From contig DDNC01000008.1 of assembly GCA_002340985.1 (NCBI GenBank), positions 10,868 through 47,867 on the forward strand: DNA of 37,000 nucleotides, given 5' to 3'. This DNA comes from Firmicutes bacterium UBA2530 (GTDB lineage Bacteria; Bacillota; Clostridia; Tissierellales; Sedimentibacteraceae). This document shows positions 31,345 to 37,000 of the stretch, in pieces. How positions within the stretch are numbered: position 1 is the first letter of the stretch; each line of letters starts with the position of its first letter. The notes beneath the pieces are model-generated. The model worked only from the letters and a program-made list of their open reading frames with translations. It made no database searches and had not been told where the DNA came from. Both the position numbers and the translations under genes were made by a program.

Positions 31345-31383
31345 ATGACCTCCCATCATATCCTATTGGGGATAACTTTTATA

Positions 31384-31412
31384 ATTATATATTTTTATGA
31401 CCTCTAAGTCAA
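31384..31412 (-). promoter_or_regulatory. sigma-A promoter of lgt
   Basis: Minus strand TTGACT (31412-31407), 17-base spacer, TATAAT (31389-31384). Confidence 0.88.
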
Positions 31413-31477
31413 ATAAAAGACAGAGATTATAGTTTAAATTGTGGATAAAATTATTTTTTTAAATTATTAAAATAATA

Positions 31478-31523
31478 GTGGCGCTTTTTACCCACAATGT
31501 GGTATAATATGCCCAGTAGGTGG
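31478..31523 (+). promoter_or_regulatory. mraZ promoter with phased GTGG repeats
   Basis: Extended -10 TGGTATAAT (31500-31508) with no good -35. GTGG occurs at 31478, 31499 and 31520, exactly 21 bases apart, that is about two helical turns. MraZ is known to bind GTGG/TGGG-type direct repeats upstream of its own gene, so these may be its sites (inference). Confidence 0.55.
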
Positions 31524-31529
31524 TAGAAG

Positions 31530-31967
31530 ATGTTTACTGGTGAATTTATACATTCATTTGATGAAAAAGGAAGGGTTATAATACCTTCCAAATTTAGAAA
31601 CGAGCTTGGGGAAACCTTCTATATCGGCAAGGGGCTGGATAAATGTTTGTTTGTTTATCCTGTTGAAACATGGGCTGAATTCGTGGGTAAGCTCAGAAAT
31701 CTATCTACCTTCAATAAACAGGAAAGATTCTTTTTGCGAAGATTTGTTTCCGGATTCAGTGAATGTTCCTTTGATAAACAGGGAAGAATACTTATACCTC
31801 CAACATTGAGGGAATTCAGCGAATTAAACAGCGAGGCTGCTATAATAGGGGTTATAGACAGAATTGAAATTTGGAACAAAGAAAGTTGGAACGATTACTC
31901 CAACGGTGACGAATTTGATTTTGACAGCATTGCGGAAAAAATGTCAGATTTGGGGATAGGATTGTAA
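31530..31967 (+). CDS. mraZ: division/cell-wall cluster transcriptional regulator MraZ
   Basis: 145 residues with two AbrB-like SpoVT domains, each with the hallmark: FDEKGRVIIPSKFRNEL and FDKQGRILIPPTLREF. MraZ forms a ring-shaped DNA-binding oligomer that represses the dcw cluster from repeats near its promoter. AGGTGG ribosome-binding site. First gene of the cluster; rsmH follows after 11 bases. Confidence 0.96.
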   Translation: MFTGEFIHSFDEKGRVIIPSKFRNELGETFYIGKGLDKCLFVYPVETWAEFVGKLRNLSTFNKQERFFLRRFVSGFSECSFDKQGRILIPPTLREFSELNSEAAIIGVIDRIEIWNKESWNDYSNGDEFDFDSIAEKMSDLGIGL

Positions 31968-31978
31968 GGAGGAGTCAG

Positions 31979-32908
31979 ATGGATTACAAACACACATCGG
32001 TATTATTGGACGAATCTATAGAGGGGCTTAACATCAGGAAGGGCGGAATTTATGTAGATGCAACTTTAGGAGGGGGAGGCCATACTGAGGAGATACTGAA
32101 AAGAGCAGCAGAGGGAAGAGTTATAGGTATTGATCAGGATGACTATGCAATTGAAAGAGCAACAGAAAAACTTAAGGGCTACGGCAACTTTACAGCAGTA
32201 AAAAGTAACTTTAGCCAAATTGATGAAGTTTTAGATAATTTGAATATTGAAAAAGCAGACGGAATTTTATTCGATTTAGGGGTTTCGTCTTTTCAGTTAG
32301 ATATACCTGAGAGAGGATTCAGCTATAACAATGACATGCCTCTTGACATGAGAATGGACAAAAGCAGGACAACCACGGCAAGGCACATTGTAAACGGATA
32401 TGAGGAGCATGAGCTCTCAAGAATATTGTGGGAATACGGAGAAGAAAAGTGGGCGGCAAGAATTGCCAAGTTCATAGTACAGGAAAGAGAACAGGAGTTT
32501 ATTGAGACCACAGGGCAGTTGGTGAGCATAATCAAAAAGGCCATTCCCAAGCAGGTGCGTCAGGAAGGATCTCATCCTGCAAAAAGAACGTTTCAGGCAA
32601 TAAGAATTGAGGTCAACAGGGAGCTTGAAATTCTCGAAGAAGCAATTAAGACAGCCGTTGACAGACTCAATCCCGGGGGAAGAATATGCATGATAACATT
32701 TCATTCTCTCGAGGATAGAATTGTCAAGAACACATATGCGGATTTAAACAAGGATTGCATCTGCCCGCCGGAGTTTCCGAAGTGTATGTGTGACCACAGG
32801 CGTAAATTAAAGATTATTACCAAGAAACCGATTGTACCTTCCGGAACAGAGGTAGGCGAAAACCACAGGGCGCACAGTGCCAAGCTAAGAATAGGTGAGA
32901 GGGTGTAA
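31979..32908 (+). CDS. rsmH: 16S rRNA (cytosine-1402-N4)-methyltransferase
   Basis: 309 residues. The SAM-binding motif is YVDATLGGGGHTEEIL with GIDQDDYA following. Downstream, FDLGVSSFQLD and the C-terminal FHSLEDRIVK with KPIVPS are typical RsmH/MraW blocks. AAGGAGGAG ribosome-binding site. Standard second gene of the dcw cluster. Confidence 0.97.
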   Translation: MDYKHTSVLLDESIEGLNIRKGGIYVDATLGGGGHTEEILKRAAEGRVIGIDQDDYAIERATEKLKGYGNFTAVKSNFSQIDEVLDNLNIEKADGILFDLGVSSFQLDIPERGFSYNNDMPLDMRMDKSRTTTARHIVNGYEEHELSRILWEYGEEKWAARIAKFIVQEREQEFIETTGQLVSIIKKAIPKQVRQEGSHPAKRTFQAIRIEVNRELEILEEAIKTAVDRLNPGGRICMITFHSLEDRIVKNTYADLNKDCICPPEFPKCMCDHRRKLKIITKKPIVPSGTEVGENHRAHSAKLRIGERV

Positions 32909-32910
32909 AG

Positions 32911-33384
32911 ATGTCAGCAATACGAAAGGAAGAACTCAGCTTTGATTACGGACAAGAATATGATGAATATTCTCCGAAGAAAAGAAGAATAAAAAAGAAG
33001 AAGAAAAATAATAATGTTATAGAGAACTTCAAGAATACGCTTATGATTGCCGTTACATTTATACTTGGAATTTCTATTGTCTATAACTATGCCGTAATAA
33101 CTGACAAGCAAATGGAGCTGAATAATATCAACCATGATATTGCTGCGCTCAAGGATGAAATAGATACGTACAACATTACTCTTGAGAGCATCAAAAACAC
33201 CAATTCAATCGAAGAAACGGCAAAGTCATATTTGGGTATGAATTATCCTACACGCAAGCAAACAGTCTTTGTTGATTTTACATATGGAGACACGGAAACA
33301 GAGCAGCAAACTGCAAACTCCGAAGATGAAAATAAAAATATACTTGTGGGTATAATTGACAAGGTGGTAAGTTTTATTCATTAA
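32911..33384 (+). CDS. ftsL: FtsL-like cell division protein
   Basis: 157 residues, bitopic: a cytoplasmic acidic stretch, then the strongly basic KKRRIKKKKKNNN (23-35), one membrane segment (about 43-62), a coiled coil (about 65-95) and the FtsL/DivIC tail motif IEETAKSYLGMNYPTRKQTVFVD, then an acidic tail. It lies two bases after rsmH and just before a class B PBP, the usual ftsL position. FtsL is poorly conserved in sequence, so the name rests on topology, motif and position. It recruits and regulates septal peptidoglycan synthesis with DivIC/FtsB and the PBP. Confidence 0.82.
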   Translation: MSAIRKEELSFDYGQEYDEYSPKKRRIKKKKKNNNVIENFKNTLMIAVTFILGISIVYNYAVITDKQMELNNINHDIAALKDEIDTYNITLESIKNTNSIEETAKSYLGMNYPTRKQTVFVDFTYGDTETEQQTANSEDENKNILVGIIDKVVSFIH

Positions 33385-33396
33385 GGGGGGAGCAAT

Positions 33397-35523
33397 ATGA
33401 GAAAGCAGACTAAAAGCATTACTAACCTTCAGAATAAAAAGAGAATGTTAGTATTTTTGCTTTGCTTTTTTTTGGGAACAGTTGGATTGGTTGTAAGGCT
33501 CGGCTTTATTCAGATAATAGGCGGCGAGGAATACAAGAAGCAGGCCATGGAAAACTGGTCAAGAGATATTATCATCAGTGCCAAAAGAGGAACAATTTAT
33601 GACGCAAAGGGAAAGAAGCTTGCGGTGAGCATAAATTCAAACACTGTCACATGCTTCCCTGCTGATGTTAAGAAGTCTGTTCAGGCAAATGAGGAGGATC
33701 CGGAGCAGGAGGGCGGCGGAGGGCTGCTCACATATATTCTGAAGAAAATGAACAAATCAATGTTCAGCTCAAATAAATCCACGGCTGCGGAATCAATTCC
33801 TGTCAATCTTAAAACTCCCGAGGAAACAGCGAAGATACTTTCAGAAATATTGGAAATGGAATATGAAGAGGTATATAAAAAAATAACCTCCAATTACAGC
33901 TATGTTGTTTTGAAGAAATGGATTACAGATGAGCAGGCGCAAAAAATCAGAGAGTCTGAGCTAAGCGGTATAAATATAATAGAGGATAATAAGCGAATAT
34001 ATCCTTACGGAAACTTTGCACCATATGTGCTGGGTTTTACAAATGTAGACCAGGATGGATTGTATGGTGTTGAAGCCACATACAACGATTATCTAACGGG
34101 AATTCCCGGCAGAACAGTGTTTAATAAGGATGCTCACGGAAGAGAGCTCCCATTCGGATACAACGAGTACTATGAACCGGAGGATGGCTTGGGAGTTGTT
34201 CTTACCATAGACGAGGTAATACAGCACTATTCGGAGTCTGCGGCTGAAAAGCTTATGAAGGACTACAATGCCAAGAGGGTCACCATAATTGTTATGGATC
34301 CAAACAACGGAGATATACTTGCGATGTCGTCAAAGCCGGACTATGACCCCAACGATCCCAAGAAACCAATAGATGAAATAATACAGCAGGAATGGTCTAC
34401 ACTTCCCAGCGAAGAACTTCAGAAGGCTTGGTTTGACATGTGGAGGAATCCTGCAGTAAACGATATTTATGAACCAGGGTCCACATTCAAGCTTCTGACT
34501 ACCGCAATTGCTCTGGAGGAAAACAAAGCAACGCCAAATACCACATATTACTGTGACGGCTTTGTAAGGCAGATACCCGGTGAAAATATAAAATGCTGGA
34601 GATATTACAGACCACATGGACAGCAGACGCTGTCGGAGGCTATTCAGAACTCGTGCAATGACGCTCTGGCTGAAATGGGGCTAAATATTGGAAAGGAAGC
34701 ATTTTATAAATATTTAAAATCCTTCGGACTTGAGGAGCGCTCGGGGATTATGCTTAACGGTGAAGCGCTGGGACTTCTTAAAGAGCCAATTAACATGAAG
34801 GATGTGGATGTTGTAACCCAGTCCTTCGGACAGGGTGTTGCAATTACACCTATACAGCTTACGACCGCAGTGGCTGCCATATCAAACGGAGGAAAACTCC
34901 TTGAACCGCGAATTGTAAAGCAGTTAATAGACGAGGACGGAAATATTGTTAGAAATTTTGAATCTAAGGTAAGAAGAAATGTTATATCCAAGGAAACATC
35001 ACAGATGGTGCTTTCGATAATGAAGGATGTTGCGGAATCCGGAACGAAGCAGGCATACAGACCTGGCTACAGAATAGGTGGGAAATCGGGTACTGCGCAA
35101 AAGGTTATAGACGGAAGATATGTCGACGGAAAATTCATATCATCCTTCATTGGAGTTGCTCCTGTTGACGATCCGAAGGCTGTTGTGCTGGTTATGGTTG
35201 ACGAGCCCGACAGCAGCATAGGATACTACGGAAGCATTGTGGCAGGACCTGCATCAGCGGATCTGCTGGAGAATATATTGAAATATTATGACGTAGAACC
35301 TATTTATACAGAAGAGGAGTTAGGAAAGGTTGAGGCACAGACTGTTTTGGTTCCAAGCCTGCTTGGACTTACAATAGGTGAGGCAACAGACAAACTCATA
35401 GCTGCCGGGCTTGAAAGCAATATAACAATTGAGGTTGATGCTGACAGGACGGTGAAATCTCAGTTCCCGAAGGCAGGAGAAAAGGTAGTTAAACATTCAA
35501 TGATAACATTAATTCTCAATTAG
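33397..35523 (+). CDS. class B penicillin-binding protein with PASTA domain (FtsI/SpoVD-like)
   Basis: 708 residues. N-terminal membrane anchor (about 17-38), dimerisation/pedestal domain, then the transpeptidase with STFK (Ser362), SCN (419-421) and KSGTA (563-567). One C-terminal PASTA domain (about 647-708, starting VLVPSLLGLTIGEA) is present. Compared with relatives, the pedestal has an acidic Gly-rich insertion (about 98-112, EEDPEQEGGGG). It cross-links septal peptidoglycan. Division FtsI and sporulation SpoVD both occur at this dcw position in Firmicutes and share this domain order; I cannot separate them. AAGGGGGGAG ribosome-binding site, 12 bases after ftsL. Confidence 0.92.
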   Translation: MRKQTKSITNLQNKKRMLVFLLCFFLGTVGLVVRLGFIQIIGGEEYKKQAMENWSRDIIISAKRGTIYDAKGKKLAVSINSNTVTCFPADVKKSVQANEEDPEQEGGGGLLTYILKKMNKSMFSSNKSTAAESIPVNLKTPEETAKILSEILEMEYEEVYKKITSNYSYVVLKKWITDEQAQKIRESELSGINIIEDNKRIYPYGNFAPYVLGFTNVDQDGLYGVEATYNDYLTGIPGRTVFNKDAHGRELPFGYNEYYEPEDGLGVVLTIDEVIQHYSESAAEKLMKDYNAKRVTIIVMDPNNGDILAMSSKPDYDPNDPKKPIDEIIQQEWSTLPSEELQKAWFDMWRNPAVNDIYEPGSTFKLLTTAIALEENKATPNTTYYCDGFVRQIPGENIKCWRYYRPHGQQTLSEAIQNSCNDALAEMGLNIGKEAFYKYLKSFGLEERSGIMLNGEALGLLKEPINMKDVDVVTQSFGQGVAITPIQLTTAVAAISNGGKLLEPRIVKQLIDEDGNIVRNFESKVRRNVISKETSQMVLSIMKDVAESGTKQAYRPGYRIGGKSGTAQKVIDGRYVDGKFISSFIGVAPVDDPKAVVLVMVDEPDSSIGYYGSIVAGPASADLLENILKYYDVEPIYTEEELGKVEAQTVLVPSLLGLTIGEATDKLIAAGLESNITIEVDADRTVKSQFPKAGEKVVKHSMITLILN

Positions 35524-35596
35524 AACTTTAAAAATTAAAATCCGCCGCGTTCAGCATAATGGAATAACAACAATAATCTGTTTTTGAGACAGAATG

Positions 35597-35618
35597 AAGG
35601 GACGCAATGCGTCCCTTT
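35597..35618 (+). terminator. hairpin after the PBP gene
   Basis: Nine-base arms AAGGGACGC / GCGTCCCTT with an AAT loop, followed by only a short T-run. It may be a weak or partial terminator before murE. The rest of the 219-base gap shows only a -10-like TATAAT (35714-35719) without a clear -35. Confidence 0.55.
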
Positions 35619-35742
35619 GCCATAAGTTCCAAAATTATGCTTTGCAGGAACAAATATATTGATGAACGATGACTGCGTGATTGATATTAAATTTTAATTA
35701 TGATAAAATTGCATATAATATAGATTAATCTGGGAGCGTGCT

Positions 35743-37000
35743 ATGGATATTAAAGGTCTTCTCAAAAAAATAGAATATGATGATTTCCGTGGTGATGAAA
35801 ATGTTCATATAACAGGCATTACCAATGATTCAAGAAAATCTGCAACAGGTGATATTTTTGTTGCTATCAAGGGATTTACAGCAGATGGACATAAATTCAT
35901 AGGGGATGCTTTGAAGAACGGTGCTTCTGCTGTAATATGCGCTCACATACCGGAGGAATTGCAAGACAAGGGAAATTTTATTGTTGTCAAGGAACCGAGG
36001 AGGTCCATGGCTTCTGCCGCGGACATAATTTACGACCACCCGTCAGGGAAAATAAATATTGTGGGTGTAACAGGCACTAACGGAAAAACAAGTACTACTT
36101 ATCTGCTTAAAGGAATATATGATTATATAGGAGATAAATCAGGCATAATCGGTACAATCGGAGTATTGATGGATGGTGAAAAGATAAAGGTAGATAACAC
36201 CACACCGGAGGCGGCTGATTTGCAGAAATACTTTGCCAAAATGGTGGAAAAGGATATACAGCACTGCTTTATTGAAGTTTCGTCACATGCACTTGAGCTT
36301 AACAGAGTGGATAAAGTATCAATAGATGTGGGGATTTTTACAAATCTCACCCGTGACCATCTGGATTTTCACGTTACAATGGAAAATTATTATCTTGCCA
36401 AGAAAAAGCTGTTTTACATAACAAAAATTAACAACGTTATAAATGTGGATGACCCCTACGGTGAAAGACTGTACAGGGAGCTCAGGGAAGAGGGGATAAA
36501 TGCCGTATCGGTTGGAATTGACAATGATGCTGATATAAGAGCATACAACCTTGAAACCACCATGAGAGGTACATCATTTGATTTAAACATAATGGGAATA
36601 GTGAAAAAGGCTCATGTGAACACACCGGGCAGGTTCAGCGTGCTTAATTCTCTTGGGGCCTTCGGCGCTGCATATGCTTTGGGCGCGGATACGGATCGTA
36701 TAATCGAGGCTCTTGGGGTAATCAAGGGAGTTACAGGCAGATTTGAAATGCTGGAAAACAATTTAGGCTGTACAATTATTCTTGATTTCGCACATACTCC
36801 TGATGGACTGCAGAAGGTAATGGATACCATAAATGAATTTGCCGACGGCAGAAAAATAGTTATGTTTGGAGCGGGAGGGGAAAGAGATTCGGCACGACGT
36901 GCTCCAATGGGCGAAATAGCCGGAAAATACTGCGATTTAAGCATATTGACCTCGGATAATCCAAGGTTTGAGGATCCTTATGAAATATGCCTTGAAATAT
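35743..37000 (+). CDS. murE: UDP-N-acetylmuramoyl-L-alanyl-D-glutamate ligase MurE (meso-DAP type), 3' end missing
   Basis: The gene runs off the window after 419 residues; about 65-80 residues should be missing. Mur ligase order is clear: the N-terminal UDP-binding domain (TNDSRK and GDIFVAIKG), the ATP-binding P-loop GTNGKTSTT (111-119), IEVSSHAL and FTNLTRDHLDFH in the central domain, then TGRFEML and LDFAHTPD of the C-terminal domain. The substrate-selecting motif is DNPR (405-408), which goes with meso-diaminopimelate rather than lysine. A GGGAG-like ribosome-binding site precedes ATG 35743. It continues the dcw cluster. Confidence 0.95.
   Translation, partial: MDIKGLLKKIEYDDFRGDENVHITGITNDSRKSATGDIFVAIKGFTADGHKFIGDALKNGASAVICAHIPEELQDKGNFIVVKEPRRSMASAADIIYDHPSGKINIVGVTGTNGKTSTTYLLKGIYDYIGDKSGIIGTIGVLMDGEKIKVDNTTPEAADLQKYFAKMVEKDIQHCFIEVSSHALELNRVDKVSIDVGIFTNLTRDHLDFHVTMENYYLAKKKLFYITKINNVINVDDPYGERLYRELREEGINAVSVGIDNDADIRAYNLETTMRGTSFDLNIMGIVKKAHVNTPGRFSVLNSLGAFGAAYALGADTDRIIEALGVIKGVTGRFEMLENNLGCTIILDFAHTPDGLQKVMDTINEFADGRKIVMFGAGGERDSARRAPMGEIAGKYCDLSILTSDNPRFEDPYEICLEI

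Noticed and set aside
1..37000. CRISPR array, tRNA genes, insertion sequence or prophage
   Set aside because: No regularly spaced repeats, cloverleaf-like sequences, transposase or phage genes were recognised on either strand.

Overview
This window reads as a low-to-moderate GC chromosome segment from an anaerobic Firmicute (Clostridia or Tissierellia type). The signs are the ribosomal block infC-rpmI-rplT with a Firmicute-style leader, a T-box leader before pheST, a division/cell-wall cluster headed by mraZ, many GGAGG ribosome-binding sites, and anaerobe metabolism (B12-dependent mutase, tungsten-oxidoreductase family, beta-keto acid cleavage). The partial MurE carries the DNPR motif typical of meso-diaminopimelate-adding enzymes, so the wall is probably DAP type. 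I cannot name a species.

Layout. 1-1614: the end of a methylmalonyl-CoA mutase B12-binding subunit, meaB and methylmalonyl-CoA epimerase, closed by a terminator. 1613-4534: a TetR-autoregulated drug-export-type ABC operon on the minus strand, with a consensus promoter and a perfect operator palindrome. 4692-10228: a catabolic island of two divergent units, GntP permease plus PanE-like reductase on minus and BKACE plus MaoC hydratase plus PAS/sigma-54 activator on plus. The divergent intergenic region holds two opposed -24/-12 promoters with a 9-bp inverted repeat between them. 10330-11368: two small genes, a MazG-like protein and a PrcB-domain protein. 11391-17729: a minus-strand operon of a peptide/nickel-type ABC importer (binding protein, two permeases, two short ATPases) whose last gene is a divergent aldehyde ferredoxin oxidoreductase (AOR) family protein.

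18035-20816: ftsE, ftsX and a PcsB/EnvC-like M23 hydrolase, a classic division-coupled hydrolase module. 20818-22389: a short FtsH-like protease. 22477-23822: the infC-rpmI-rplT operon with an attenuator leader and a non-canonical AUA start for infC. 23865-26009: a structured element, then a KtrB/TrkH plus KtrA/TrkA potassium uptake pair. 26032-30614: a SpoU methyltransferase, a Phe T-box and pheST. 30613-31412: lgt. 31478-37000: mraZ, rsmH, an ftsL-like gene, a PASTA-domain PBP and a partial murE.

The most unusual parts are the sigma-54-controlled BKACE island, in which the residue corresponding to the amine-recognising Glu of lysine-fermentation Kce is a Trp, and the ABC importer operon ending in an AOR-like enzyme. 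No tRNA or rRNA genes, CRISPR arrays, insertion sequences or prophage genes were seen. All identifications rest on motif recognition by eye; no database search was run.
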